Positions 10,715-24,118 of a stretch of DNA of 64,000 nucleotides are shown piece by piece. Within the stretch, counting starts at the first letter, position 1, and every line of letters begins with the position of its first letter. Position numbers and translations under genes: made by a program. The notes under the pieces are model-generated. The model ran no database searches, was not told the origin of the DNA, and saw only the letters and a list, made by a program, of their open reading frames with translations. Source of the DNA: Dysidea avara (Eukaryota > Porifera > Demospongiae > Dictyoceratida > Dysideidae); NCBI RefSeq assembly GCF_963678975.1, contig NC_089281.1, positions 5,419,277 to 5,483,276 on the forward strand, written 5' to 3'.

Positions 10715-11754
10715 CTAAGCGAGACAAGTATATGTGGCCATCTCAGTAAAAACCCGACTTGTTCACACACAAGTGTGCATATTAAGAAAATCGAAATTTT
10801 AAAAAAAATTTATAAAATTACACATGCTACAAAGAAAAATACATAGGTTTTTATCGGGCCATTACTTGGAGAAGGAAAGCTCAAATTGATTAAAACTATA
10901 CACCATCTTATTAGCCTGCACATGGAGATTGTGGAAATCTTTGTTTCATTTCTGTAGCCCCAACGGTACGCGTGCCACATGCGTATTTTTACAATGTAGT
11001 AAACATAAGCAATATCGTTGTCATTTCTTCAACTAAACTGCCTTCATATCATATGTGTAAGTGACTACAAGGCTAACACAATACCTTGGCTGATACGCTA
11101 ATCTATGGTGAACATGTTAAGCCAAATTACAACATTGTGGACTAATGCAAACGGAAGTTATGGCTGCAAATGTAAGTGCCTGTAGTTAATTTTCAATATA
11201 GTCACTGTACAAATTGATTATGTTGCTCTTCCTACTGTCTAGCAATAATTCCAAAACTGCCCACCACTAAAGGCTGAAACTTTGGTGATCTATTCCTTCG
11301 ACACTGCAGATAATGCTGAGAAAACAAAAAGAAACTCGGAAGGTGTGCAAACCAGTCAGGGTTTTTCTGAGGTGATCACATATATGTATATGTCAGTCTA
11401 CATAAAGACATGCATGCTTTATTACAAAATTATTTACACATACTGTAGATATTGATGTTTGGTGTGCCTGGATTACAAGCTTATTACCAGTGTATTCATT
11501 GACAAGGACTTTTTCTTACTCAACTACATTATGTCTATATTGCACAGACAATTTGTTATTCCTTTAGCAGGCAACTTGCAATATTTCAGCTACCAACAAC
11601 AGCAAACAAGCATGTCACAAATCAACATACACATGTATGATTCATTGATACTGAAACACATACAGAGTCAGCACAAGAAAATCCTCCTGGGGCAGGACTA
11701 GTAACCCACAGGAGGCTGTATCATGTCTGTGAGACATGGACAGTAGGCAGTTCA

Positions 11755-11815
11755 TGCACACACACACACGCGTGCACACACACACGCACGCACGCACACG
11801 TACACACATGTACGT
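11755..11815. repeat. Imperfect CA/CACG microsatellite
   Basis: A run of CACACACACGCGTGCACACA type with interspersed ACGC and TGTA steps. Low complexity on both strands. Confidence 0.9.
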
Positions 11816-12969
11816 GCATACAATACCTACAAGCACATACATACAAGTAATACATACAACATACAATACATATATACAAGTACTGCATATCACACAGAAA
11901 CTAACACTGACCAGCAAATTGGTTCAACATCAGATTAACTGCAGGAGAGCCATAGTCCATAGGAGAACATGACACAAGTGATGAAGTAAACTTCACTGAA
12001 GACTGCATCTTTCTGAACATGTTACACCATTACATTCAGCAATGACCTAAATGACAGATATCTATTTGGTGAGAAGTTTTACAACTGGGACTTGAGAAAT
12101 ATCACTGACATACATGGCAGGCTGAGCAAAACCTGCCATGTTTTGCAATGTTTTATTTGGTAATAAAATGTATTACTACTGATGCTCTTCTTCATACAAA
12201 TATTCTGATAGAGCATGACTGTTCTATTAGAGCATGTTGTAAAAACAACCGCATTTATTCATATACATGCCCACATCGCCCAGACATTTATGTCAATTGT
12301 AAACAATCTTCTTACTCCTTGTAACAGCTGCTGTTGATATTACTCTGCCAAGTTGTTGTAGTTAGCGTTGCCTCCTGGCCTTTATTTAGAACCAGGTGTT
12401 TATTTGAGCCTAGCTTTAATATGGATAAATACAGTGCAATGCATTTACACCTACATCTAAAGTAAAATAAAAGTTTACCCTGTTGGTATTAAAAAAGGTC
12501 GATCGTCATCAGTTCATCAATCTTTGGACTAAAGTTGTTAACTACATTCACCATCTGATCCTCCTTTTAAGTGTGTCAAACTGTCAAAAATGTTCAGAAG
12601 CACTTTTTGTAGAAAGATGAACTAGTCTCTGAATTTTGGTTGTGCATATCTTGGGAATAGTTAGGACAATTTGTTCAAACTAAGTAAAATGTACCACCCA
12701 ACTGGTGTTCAAACTAAGTACCACCCAACTTGGTGAGGTGATGCACAGTAAAAAATGTTTCACTTCAAAAAGGGACCACAAGATTGCAAATGCAAACTTG
12801 CTTTATTTTTCTTCCTGTAAATGAAAGTGTGCAGCTTGAGCTGAATAACATATTATGGAAAGTAATATTGTCAAATGGTGTGGAAAGAACCCATGGAGCA
12901 TGTACAAATGGAATTCAACTTGTTGTATATAGTGTAATAAAAAATATTAATTTAAAAATGAAGTACATA

Positions 12970-13068
12970 GGGTTCCAGCGATAAAGGAGTAATGTCAAAG
13001 TACATTCAAGTAGCTAGGAATTTTCCCTACCATCATCTCTTGTTTCACTACTTTTATCGCTGGAACCC
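12970..13068. mobile_element. 99-bp MITE with TA duplication
   Basis: The termini GGGTTCCAGCGATAAAGGAG and the inverse TTTTATCGCTGGAACCC enclose only about 55 bp of interior. Both ends abut TA (12968-12969 and 13069-13070), which fits a Tc1/mariner-type origin. Confidence 0.75.
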
Positions 13069-13543
13069 TAATTCATTTAACAATTTTGTTAGATCTAGAG
13101 CATAGCTATGATACACACATGTGGCTGTGACTGCTGTATTAGAGTATCTTGATCTTACCACTCAGTTATGCAGCAGATCAAGCTAGTGGGTGTGGCACAA
13201 TGCTTTGTTTTCCTATGGAGCTAGATCATTGTTGTGGCACATTCTGATTGGTTAAGGACGTGACAATTATTTTTAAAATGCAGCTTGGTGCTACTGGATA
13301 TTACAGTCCATTTAGTGCCTCAAATAGTTTCATGGAGTCTAAATACGCTCCTTCAAGGAAAGTGTCAATACGGAAAATTAATGCCTTGGTATAGCCTCCT
13401 GAAGAAGACAACCATTCAATTGAAAATGAAAAGAATGGCAAAGCACAGAAAGCAAACATTCATCGGAACTACAATAAGGCACATCCCACCGGTGAATTTT
13501 GCTGTGGTGTAAAATGGTGGCTTCTAGCCTTGCGACTGCAGTC

Positions 13544-13604
13544 AGGCAGGAAGGAAGGCAGGCAGGCAGGCAGGCAGACAGGCAGGCAGGCGGCAGGCAG
13601 GCAG
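13544..13604. repeat. (GGCA)n tetranucleotide array
   Basis: About 14 imperfect GGCA units with scattered GGAA and GACA variants. Confidence 0.95.
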
Positions 13605-13885
13605 GTGAAATTTTGAGTTATGATAATCTTTTAAAAATTCAATATCCAGATGCCTCTAGGTGTTTTCTTGTTTTTAACGTTGTAATTGATGCTAAATGGA
13701 GTAAGACTATTCTGTAAAGGTGATTTTTGCTGCATATGATATTTCCATGATGGCTTTTAGATGCAGCTTTCTTAGCAGTGAGTGTCATATTAGGGGTGAA
13801 CCCTACTAAACAATACAGCTGTACTGTTTGATTATTGGTAATCAATTACGTATCATTGCTGCGTATAAACTTGTGCATGCATATA

Positions 13886-14124
13886 CAGGAGATTTATTAC
13901 TTCTTGCAACATTGGAGAGTGAAAAGGATAGAGCGTGGTATGGCTTCTTACACGTTAACTAGCCACAAACATCTATAAGTTCACTCCCATTGTGGTGGTT
14001 GTTTACTGCTATCATTCCCAATATGGACTATAGAACAATATTCTTTGGTCAATTAAAGAAGCCATATGACGCTTTGTTTTTTTGAATTTTGCTTTCTGTG
14101 TTGCAAGAAGTAATAAATCCCCTG
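13886..14124. mobile_element. 239-bp MITE with TA duplication
   Basis: The left end CAGGAGATTTATTACTTCTT and the right end AAGAAGTAATAAATCCCCTG are inverse copies extending over at least 27 bp (GCAAC/GTTGC included). TA flanks both ends (13884-13885 and 14125-14126). No coding capacity. Confidence 0.78.
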
Positions 14125-15417
14125 TAAACCAAGCATTATTTCATCACTCGTGAATCAGTCAAAAACTCTGGCAGCTACCACTGACAACTCATGTAGAATG
14201 ATGATATTTTTCATGGAAGGTTACACAGAAGGCAAAGTCTGCATTTTACCTGTAGGATACCCAAGGAAGAATCATTGAGATAAGTATCCACCTAGAAAGG
14301 CTGAAGAAAATTAAATCTGAATGCAGACCACCCAGATACCAGCCTGCACATGCCATACTACCAGAGAGGTCACCTAAGAAGGGAATATATACACTAGTAT
14401 TCCTCCTAATGAAACTCATAAATTGATCAAGGTCTCTATTTATTTGGATGAGTCAAAATTCTGGGAAGGTAATAAATGTCCAGTTATTAGTCCCACATCA
14501 ACTTTACATAATCAGTTGTTGCACCTTTCATAGACTGAAATTTAAATAAATTCTCGTAAAAAAATAATCACTAAAAGTTCTGAGACACAAGTCATATCTT
14601 TATTCTCACCAACAAATATCTTCTCAAAACGTACTATGAGTGCAACCAAGTCATGCAGTTTCATCAATACCATGTTCCTTCACTTGCATTATGTTATTGG
14701 TGCATTCCTGTTGTCCTGATTTCTGTTTTTATTTATATGCCGACCAACCGACCATATACTCTTGATATTGTTGTCAGAGAAACAACAGCTCAAGTTGACA
14801 TGGCCTAAAGGCTGTCATTTTGTGGTATACTGAAAATTCACCCATCTCGATTGCCAAACCAAAACAAATTATAGGCACCCTTTGAAACTTTTTGGAGCAG
14901 TCACTGGTACCATCAATAGCGAGTGTGGGGCAAAAAGTAAAGTACACGGTACATGTTCCTGATAATATTTAAATACAAGCACCCACCTGTACATCCACTT
15001 GGCCCCAAGCTTTGATAGATTAGGGCCAAGTACACTTAAAATTACTTGTCAGCGTGAATATGTACCTGTGTACTTAGCAATGTCTGACACATACAAAATA
15101 CTGTGAACTAACTGTGATAATGCTCATGCATGAGTACTTAATATCTGATTTGTCAAGTCCTCGCCGGCTAAATACGAACCAGCAAACAGCCTTATGACAT
15201 TCAACCCTTATATAACTAATACGTACCATTTACTATCTGTCTGTCAATACACAAAATATTTTCTCTTTCAATCATTAACCATTTTTCACTGTTCTGTAAA
15301 ACCAGACATCTTGAATTAAACGGGAAAGCCCCTTAATTCTAATTGCACGTGCGCGTTTAAATAAACGTGTACGAAAATATAGAATACAGCGGTTTGGTTT
15401 CTCTTTGTTTGATAGTG

Positions 15418-16839
15418 ATGGCATTCAGGTTATTCTGTATTATAGCCGTAATGTTTTTGGCTGTGGTACTGGGTCAAGAAGACCATCAAGAAGATGAACA
15501 CTTTGCTAATTTTCTACACAGCAATGACCACATCCATAACAAAGAGTAAGAGTCGACTAACTGCATTCAGTCGGTAGTCGTAAGTTTTGATGTTTACATG
15601 TGGCTAAGGTTAATACGGTGTACGCATTACTGGTGTGCCTGCAACCTGACATTTGCTTCTTCCGTAGTAGTCTTTACTAGTGGTGATGAGAGTCGAAATA
15701 CGATTGGCTGCTCGGAATTCTTCAAGGGATAGTCACTACTTTAGATGAGATGAGTACTTTGGTCACTACCAAGAAGCTGTAATACTAAAATCCCTAAGAT
15801 TCCAGGTCACACTGAGCATGTATCAGCATACTGTTCACAATTTCAAGTACCCTAAATAAATACACCTGTATATAACACTAATATTTGATGATGGAAAAAA
15901 TACTGAAATCAGATGATCAAGCATTTTGACTAGTAAAATTTTGGTGAACTGCTCCAATATTGTTTAATAAGCTAAATGTAAAACATGGTTTTGATGAATT
16001 GCAATAATGTAAATTCTCAAAATTTTTCCTTGTTAAAACTAGCATTTTGTGGTAACCGTTTAATGTATTATTCTGATAATTGTGGCATCTCTTTGTGTAG
16101 ACATTTACAAGAACACTTGAAGGACTTTACTGGTGATGACATGTCCCTTGACTCCAAGAATGAAGAAGAGATAGAGTTCCATTACTTCAAGTTACATGAC
16201 TATGACAATAACAATAAATTGGGTGTGTTTAATGTGTAGTGTAGTATGTGTGTGTAGTGTGCATGTGTGCAGTAATTGTGTGTATATGTGCACACATTAA
16301 TATTCAACTGGAGCTTTGTATATGTGCAATGTAATCATGTGTATATGTGCAATGTCATCATGTGTATATGTGTGCCTTGAAATCTGGTAGATATTTGCTT
16401 GTAAAGTAAGCCTTGCATTAAAAACAACATGTCCAGTGTGGTATTAAGTTTGGATACTAGAGAAGTGTTACTCTTTTCTCATGTGATGAGATTATTGAAA
16501 CATTAAAACATTTGTCAATTTTTTCATCTTTAGTATTTTTGGGTGAGAATGCATCAAAATTTTCATTTATTTCTGTAAAAAATTTTACTTTCAAATGCTC
16601 ACACACGTACATGTGAATTCTTTTCAGATGGTTTGGAGTTGGCTGCTGCAATGACCCACTTCCATAATGAGGACGGTTCTAAGAGTAAAGCCCCCACCTT
16701 GTCCGATGAACAGTTGGCACAGATTGTTGACCAAGTACTCAACGATGATGACATCAATAATGACGGATATGTACATTACTATGAATTTGCACGAGCGCAG
16801 AAGATGGACCAAGAACTAGCAAAGAGTCAAGGAGCTTAA
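15418..16839 (+). CDS. MCFD2: MCFD2 homologue, EF-hand partner of the LMAN1 cargo receptor (3 exons)
   Basis: Exons 15418-15545, 16101-16222 and 16628-16839 join in phase to give 153 codons (human MCFD2 is 146 aa). Exon 1 encodes a signal peptide (MAFRLFCIIAVMFLAVVLG) and an acidic, His-rich linker. Exon 2 ends in the first EF-hand (KLHDYDNNNKL) and exon 3 continues with DGLELAAAMTH. The second EF-hand is NDDDINNDGYVHYYEF. Donors are GTAAGA and GTGTGT, and acceptors are TAG and CAG. MCFD2 binds LMAN1/ERGIC-53 in a Ca2+-dependent complex that exports selected glycoproteins from the ER. The start was chosen at the ATG that opens the signal peptide; the frame extends upstream only through non-ATG codons. 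ATE1 is convergent, 96 bp downstream. No defects seen. Confidence 0.9.
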
Positions 16840-16935
16840 AACTGAAATCAGAAACACAACTATTTTGCAGTACAAATTTAAAATGAATTCAAATACATAA
16901 ATACTTTAGTCTACATCTCTACAATATATATATTA

Positions 16936-18320
16936 TTAAACACTCGTTTCAACTATTTCCCGAAACACCTTTAAAGTGATGTAAAACTGTTTAGCTAATG
17001 GTTGGCCTAATGCAACAACTAGCTCCCTATATCTGTTCCTCATCATTTCTAACTGATGTTCCTTTATGTGGTACAGGCTGGCTGCTTCTCCGAGTGGCAT
17101 AAACGCATGTGTATCACCGTCTTTAAATTGTGTTAGGTCTAGACAAACTGGAATTGTATCAACATTAATTGTACCATGTTCTGCCTCATATGAAGTAACA
17201 GCTACATCATAGGCATTGACTTTAAAGGTAGCTGTAGATGGCTGTACTGAATCTACAGGGTGTATTTGAGACAAAAGGTCACCAGTTGTAGACAAAGTGG
17301 TGGAAGAATTGTCAATCTGTTTTTCTTTACTTGCGATGCACTGGTCAACCCCATCAACTGTAGCAATCCATTGTGTGTTGATACAAGGGCAGAAAAATTT
17401 GACTGGTGTGTAATCAGCCTTGTATGCCAGCTTTTTGTTATTTGGGTTCCACCCCTGTAGATAGTAATACTTCATAGCAGGATTCTGTTTGGCCAGTGTA
17501 CACACATACTCGATCTCTTTAATAGCACTGTACACCCCAAATGAGTACCTATTCACTTCCTTGCTATTCTCATACCATATGTAAACACTAACAACGCCAC
17601 ATGGTACCACATCTATTACACCTACTGCAGCTAGCTTGTCACCAAGGTAGGATTCTTGGTGAAATGTACCATACGTTACACCATTTTCTCCTTCTTGATG
17701 TCTGTAGGGACTATGGACTATGTGTTCTGAATATGAGAACTCGGACTTGATAGCCTTGTCGTGCTTACTGACATGGTAGCTGTTGTAGAGGTCAAAAGCT
17801 TCCTGGTTGAAATAAGCAGGAGAAGTTTTGATGCGAATGTTATCTGGCATCCTGCACATCACCTTGCGATAACTTTTACTCTTTGTGTGTTCAAATTCTA
17901 GAGCACTGACCCTGGTTTCCCAGTCGCAGTAGCTCATTGTGTGGTTCTCTCTTAATCGGAACATCTTCACACCACCTCTCCTATACCAGCCATAATTGAT
18001 CAGATTCTGATACTGCTGTGGCGTCAATTCATGAACACGCATCACCAACTCAGATAAGCTTTCGTCTTTGTCACAATTACTGCACATTCCATAAGTTGCA
18101 CTGAAAAGTCTTCCCACACAGAATGAATTTTCTGGTGTACAATTCTTTGCCCTGAGGTCAAGCATGGGTGCCCTGTGTTGTAAATTGTCACTACCATGTG
18201 AAGGGAAATCCCCACCCTCTTCAACCACACGAGTGATCGCCTGTATGTTATTAATGGATGGATCTTTTGTTTGGTCTGTACTTCCTGCCAGCTCTGGTAA
18301 AGTTATAGTGTAGAGGCTTA
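16936..18320 (-). CDS. ATE1: Arginyl-tRNA--protein transferase (ATE1 homologue)
   Basis: The frame is open from about 18320; from a GTG at 18228 it gives 430 residues, and the real start or first exon is unresolved. ATE1 moves arginine from Arg-tRNA onto N-terminal Asp/Glu (and oxidised Cys) of proteins, marking them for the N-degron pathway. Numbering from 18228, the N-terminal domain has a C49-x-x-C52 pair and QYQNLINYGWYRRGG, matching the family's 'D-L-x-x-x-G-W-R-R-S-G'. The C-terminal acyltransferase fold has TYGTFHQESYLGDKLAAVGV, FGVYSAIKEI and MKYYYLQGW. The tail AFMPLGEAASLYHI fits the family ending. The linker is shorter than in human ATE1 (518 aa). The second conserved cysteine pair (CC) appears as a single Cys in MSYCDW. 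No stop or frameshift is present. An ARM-like remnant lies immediately upstream. Confidence 0.85.
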
Positions 18321-18322
18321 AC

Positions 18323-19402
18323 TACTCCTGTACAATGGATCCCCAGCGTTGTAAATCAGAATTAGAGCTTGCAGCAATAATGTTCACTAGATCTTCTAAA
18401 ACACCGCTGTTCCGTACCATCGATATTCCATCCTCTCGTTCACAAATACACAGTAAATTAAGGAGGCATATGCCTTGGCTTTGTCAGTTGAAGTGCCCCT
18501 AATAATACCACAGATGGGTCTGACTATGTCGTGACGGATGAAAGAATAACAATTGCAGAGTGCTGTGAAGCCTAGAGAGCTCATGGTACCAAGTGGATGC
18601 CAACAAATTTCAGAATCATCTTTCCGTAATCTAACAAGTCTCAACAGTACCTCAATACAGCCAATTTCAATGAATAACCTCTTGGCTTTTCACCTGCAGC
18701 TAAAATATGTAATACTCGACAGGCAGCTGATAGTACACCAACATTACCATCAACCGTGTGCTCTCTGATATAAGTGATTATGCATTGGTGTAAATCATCA
18801 TCATCTATAAGCTTAATCTTCACATCTGCCCCACAAATGGCTAAATTCCCTTGAGCATGTAAAGAATATCTAAAAATTGGAGCACAGTAAGTGTCAGAGA
18901 TTAGTGGATCTATATCATCAGTATATTTGAGTGAAATTAGTTTCTTTGAGAACTCTTTGTCAGCAGTAATTGTTAAAATACACCTGCCATACTCATCGGC
19001 AAATTTCTGGCATTGGAAACAACCAAACTTTTATGCTACTTCAACAACAGACTTGTGTAGTGAAACATCAAGCAAAGCTTCAGCTTTACCTATGGAATTG
19101 TACAATATAAAAATGCACATAAACAACCTAATTAATTCTTCATTGATTGCAGTTGTTGATACTTTGGCAAAAGTCTTGGATAATGCAATATGTGTGTTGC
19201 ATTCATATACAACATCAGCACCAGTTTTACAACTCCTCAACAAGTAAAACAGAAGATGTAGCAGTGATGCTATGGAGTACATGACTATGGGGACCTTGCA
19301 TGTTTGAAACAAGGATAGCAGGGTTTCCACAAAAGGTTTTGTGCAAATAGTTTCTCCAAACAATTCTTGAGGAACAATACGAACAAACCGGTTTAGCGAC
19401 AT
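18323..19402 (-). pseudogene. ARM/HEAT-like repeat protein gene remnant
   Basis: On the minus strand, helical repeat protein sequence is spread over several frames: 19402-19031 (KPFVETLLSLFQTCKVPIVM), about 19020-18700 (GVLSAACRVLHILAAGE), then 18680-18396 and 18395-18323 in shifted frames (ENxAKRL-type continuation, SSLGFTALCNCYSFIR, NIIAASSNSDLQRWGSIVQE). The spacing and hydrophobic pattern resemble armadillo-type repeats. Frame changes near 18683 and 18398 have no splice signals I can see, so I call a pseudogene or truncated gene. The upstream side is cut by repeat copy B at about 19412. It could be a 3' relic of a larger gene. The family member is not identified. Confidence 0.55.
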
Positions 19403-19411
19403 GGTTTGTTC

Positions 19412-21477
19412 GCAACTAAACTCTCTCTACATGGTGGTTTCTTTGTAGCTGAACTCTCTATCTACATTATGGTTTCTTTGTAGCTGAACTCTCTACAAGG
19501 TGACTTCTTCTAGCTGAACTCTCTACAGCGTGATCTTTTTGTAGCTGAACTCTCTACAGGGTGATTTGTTTGCAGCTGAACTCTCTACGTGATGGTTTCT
19601 TTGTAGCTGAACTCTCTACAAGGTGACCTCTTCTAGCTGATCTCTCTACAGGGTGATTTGTTTCTAGCTGCATGAACTCTCTACAGGTGATATGTTTGCA
19701 GCTGAACTGTCTACATGATGGTTTCTTTGTAGCTGAACTCTCTACAAGGTAACTTCTTCTAGCTGATCCCTCTACAGGGCGATTTGTTTGTAGCTGAATT
19801 CTCTACAGGGTGATTTGTTTGCAGCTGGACTCTCTACATGGTGGTTTCTTTGTAGCTGAACTCTCTACAAGGTGATCTTTTCATAGCTGAACTCTCTACA
19901 GGGTGATTTGTTTGTAGCTGAACTCTCCACAGGATGGTTTCTTTGTAGCTGAACTCTCTGCAAGGTGACTTGATTGTAGCTGAACTGTCTAAAATATTAA
20001 CTGGTTGCTGCTGAACTCCCTACAGCATAACTTGCAATGTAATAGAAATCTATAATGGAGTAAGTCATGAATTAGGTGAATGCTCTATTAGGGTGACTGT
20101 TCTATTAGAGTATCTCGATCTCGCATTTTTTTTTTTTTTTTTTAAATTTATTTAAACAGGGAAGGTAGCATCAGCAAAGCTGTTTTTCAGCTACGCCCTG
20201 TATACAGCATACATGTATAAAACTACATACATTTACAAATTAATATTTACTACAATTATATTGTTCTAAATAGCTACTCCTAAATTGAAATAAAGTTGAT
20301 ACGTGATACAAAGCAGCTGGCAGAGCGTTCCACAATATAGTACCTCTGTAATATAGGCTTCTTTTCCCATAATTAGTCCGTAGCTGTGGAACAAACAAGC
20401 GATGAGCATTTCTGCTGATACGTCCCGTAACATTAACAGCATATTCAAATATGCCATGGAGATAATCTGGAGCCAACTTGTGCAATACTTTGTAAGTTTG
20501 TAGAATGGTATGAAACTTGCGTCGTTCAGTAAGGGACTGTCCTGAGATAGATGAGTCATTACAAAGAGAAATATACTTAGAGTGAAATCTTTCTAAACGT
20601 CTAGTTTGGCTTGCATTTGTTGGTTGCCACACCACATCACAATATTCTAGAATGGGCAGAAGATACACTTGGTATCTTCTACACGGAGTTGGCTTTGGAA
20701 TCATAAGTCAGTGGTTTGTAAACCTATTGTTCTGTACTACTGCAAGGACTTTCTGCAATGACTATTCCAGCTACATACCAATTTTCAGCTCACTGCTCTA
20801 AGCGGTTTGCCTGGTAGGCGTGAAAATTATTGGTATTTTTATTCACGAATCTCGATCGCGCAATTGTTACACACCTTCGGTTTCATGTCATATCTCCATG
20901 ATCTTAATTTCGATTGTTTTCAAACCACCAAAAGGCACTCCTACAATGGTTGATCTATCGACAAACCGATTTTCAACTCATTCTATGAAGCGGTTTACCC
21001 TGTAGGCGTGACAACAAATCGATCTTGTTTTACGCGAATAATCGATCTTGTTTTACGCGAATAATCGATCATAACTCCTGAACCATTCACCGAATTTGCA
21101 CCAAGTTTGATACTAGGATTCATCGTTGAACTCCCTTTATGTGTGCCAAATTTCAAGGCGATCGGAATACGCGTTTGTGGTTTATAGCAATTTTTCAAAG
21201 TGTGCGAAAAGACGAAGAATAAGAAGAAAAAAATGAAGAAATAAAAACGAACGTTTGGGCACTCATATGATTTCGGAATTGGATACGGAAATTTTCTTCA
21301 AATTTGGTATGTGGGGTGGCCTACCTGACGGGCACCTCTGCAGCAAAACTGGTTCCAATTTGATGAAGGATCACGGAGCTACAAAGGTGTGAAAATCGCT
21401 TTTTCTTCCTGTCAATATACTCACGGTGTGGCGCACCGGCTTCTTGGGCCGCACGACACACTATCGTGTGTCTTGAT
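19412..21477 (+). repeat. Composite repeat copy B (minisatellite plus tail, LINE inserted)
   Basis: About 20 units of a 29-32 bp minisatellite (core TAGCTGAACTCTCTACA) run from 19412 to about 20030. The CTATTAGAGTATC motif follows, and then the conserved tail ending at 21477 in ACACACTATCGTGTGT-CTTGAT. A 5'-truncated LINE splits the tail at 20126-20672. The copy lacks the fold-back palindrome seen in copies C and D. Confidence 0.85.
20126..20672 (-). mobile_element. 5'-truncated non-LTR retrotransposon (LINE) 3' end
   Basis: The minus strand encodes the C-terminal end of a LINE reverse transcriptase: YLLPILEYCDVVWQPTN, RRLERFHSKY, LRTNYGKRSLYYRGTILWNA, stop at 20240. An 18-bp T run at 20126-20143 is the poly(A) tail of the minus-strand copy. 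Both sides are repeat-B tail sequence, so it inserted after that repeat. Severe 5' truncation is typical of target-primed reverse transcription. Confidence 0.82.
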
Positions 21478-24118
21478 GTGGTAATTTGTCTGTGTGAGTT
21501 TTGCGACTTATATTTGATTGCATGAACATGTGGGTTGAGTTTATCTCATATGTTTCTAAAGTGTGAGTCATACGTATAGATATAGGTATGGTAGATTGGG
21601 ATCACAGTGATTTTTGCCACCTATCTATGGTTCTAGTGTGGCATAGCATTCGCATGGAGCAAGTTATCTGTCTACCAATCAACATATTCACAAGAGCTAC
21701 TCTTGTTCCCAGTGCTTTAACTGCCAAGTAATTATTTCATGGAATTGGAATTTCCCCTTCCCTCCTTCACGTGCCCATCCTACGTATGTTCCATGAACTA
21801 ACTGGTTGTGATACTGTGTCAATATTTGTTGGACACAGCACAAAACTGCATTGCGATATGAAATTCATGTACACAGTATGTATACACTGATAGAGCTGGC
21901 ATAAGAGATTTCATAACAAAGTATATGGATGTCATTAACATACTTATCTATGACCATACAAGCACATGCACTGATGTAACCAAGCCAGGAAGAAGCTCTT
22001 TGCAAAGACATTCTCTATATGCAGAGAATCCCATCAACACATGCTCCTCTGGAGCAGCACGTCAAGAGAGCTGCATTCCAAAGTAGTCATGTGTGAGGTC
22101 AAGTACTTGCCCCAGACCCAGTGCTTCTCTCTCCAAATAGTCAGATGGTGACCTATGCGAACCACAATGGACTACATTCAAGAAGCATCCAAGACCTGCT
22201 ATGATGTGATCTGTTGAGGCTGCAAGGAGTGTCGTACCAACTGCAAGTGCAAAAAAAGGCTGGTCTCTATATTCTCCTTATCCTCAGAGTTTCTGGTGCT
22301 TAGGGTAATTTCCAGAAAAGTCAAAATCTATCCAGAGTAAAGGGCCTCTATTCTGTGATGTTACTTTTCTGCTATAGCAACTTATTGGTACACTATACCA
22401 GGTATAGTTAGTGTGTTTAGCAGATACATGCACATGACCTAATTTCTTTTCAACTGACAGAAGCCAGGAGAGTCACAATAAATTTTCAGCATCAGTAAAG
22501 GATGTAATGCAGAATCCATACATGTGGTGAGTTGTCTAGGTTACATATTTGGAGATGTTTACATCCCATGGAAACATTAGGATTATTACAAAGAAAAGAG
22601 TCTACAGAAGACAAACATACATAAATGTACCTATTTGTACAGGTAGTCCTGCACTGATAGGGCATTACATATCAACAGTGGCATTTATTAAAACCCCCTC
22701 ACCACCACATTTGTAGAGGCTTCTAGTCTACTGCTTCAAAATTATTATTCGTTCTATGTACCACTTTCACACCTCAGATCAAAGGAATTCCAGAGGATAC
22801 ATTTGCCATGTATATAATACCTCTTCACAGGGATGCAACTAAATGTACACCAATGTACAATGAGATGTATCTGGGAAAAGTGGTTGCACTTCAAAAGAGC
22901 AAGCCACTTTCATCAAAGCAAGCATAGCCTTGATGTGGATGAGGTAAAGTGGTACCTATTATTAACTTTAAAAAGCAAAAACCAGCCTAGAAAAAACCAC
23001 ACAAAATTTCACAACTTATTAGTCTAGTACTGTTTACGATAACACAATAAACATCGCTAACCTGTTTACAGTTGAAGCAATTATCTTCAAGTTTGGTTTT
23101 CAGACATTTCAGCAAGTGTGCATGCACATGATTGCACAAGGCCACCGATTCAAGGCATAAAAAAGTAGCAATACACCACTCTAACCTATATAACCCATCT
23201 CCTTACTGTTTCTCTTCATTAGTAGTGCAAATATCACTTCAAAGAATCATCTACAATGGTTATTACTGACTACCAAAAAGTGTACAATGATGTTATCTTC
23301 CCCGTAATTATGAATGAGGGACCAGTTATCCTTGTTGCTGTTCACTTAGTAAAGAAAATGACCATTAAAGGATAAGCACAGGGATTACTAAAACGTTTGA
23401 CAGAAGCTAAGTAAGGATGTTTATAATCAATTCTGCCATGTGGTGGTTGTGGTGTTGATTGGTGCATGGACACATAATCAGGTTGTTGAGAGTTCCGTCA
23501 TCGATGTTTGAAATATTAGTACATACAAGGAACCTTGTGTAGTTTCAGTATCACATATCACATGCAGACAGCACGGAATACTGTGTAGGTACATGGGTAG
23601 CTGCCACTTAATGATCACACTGTCTTCCTACAAATGTGCATGGAACTTAAGTTCCTGCATTGGGAAGCCATTGCATACAGGAATCCTTACTAACAGTATG
23701 TACCAGACAGATGCTAACAACATTGTAGGGGAAGTCTGAGTAGCTATAGTGATAATTCATTAGTATACTCATGTACAGTGTTGTATATTTCAGTGTTTTT
23801 ATTATTTCAACAGACATAAAAGAATTCTAGAATTGATAATGATATTTATCAAGATTATCAGATCATCTTCAGCAAATGCTTGTAGCACGCTCACCATGAC
23901 AGTGTTGATGTCACTTCAATTATCAGTGACAGATTGTCTATCTAATTTATCATGTGATGTTTGATAGGACCAGTTGCTCGTTCTGGACACTGTCGAACAT
24001 ACAGACCAAATATGGAATATTTATTGTACACTTGCTAGTGTGGAGCTTGCTCAGGCTCACCCCAATTACAAGTGTAAGGACCAATTATTGGCACTATAGA
24101 AATAAAAAAGCTATGAAG

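Larger units (their letters stand above)
10715..15417. other. Intergenic stretch with simple repeats and two small MITEs
   Basis: No recognisable gene. It holds a CA/GT-rich tract (11755-11815), a GGCA tetranucleotide array (13544-13604), MITEs at 12970-13068 and 13886-14124, and isolated copies of the CTATTAGAG motif near 12215 and 13135. Short frames here lack family motifs. The region just upstream of 15418 should contain the MCFD2 promoter, but I see no clear core element. Confidence 0.5.

Noticed and set aside
18891-19247. 118-codon plus-strand frame
   Set aside because: It is the antisense shadow of the ARM-like relic on the minus strand, which has the better protein pattern.
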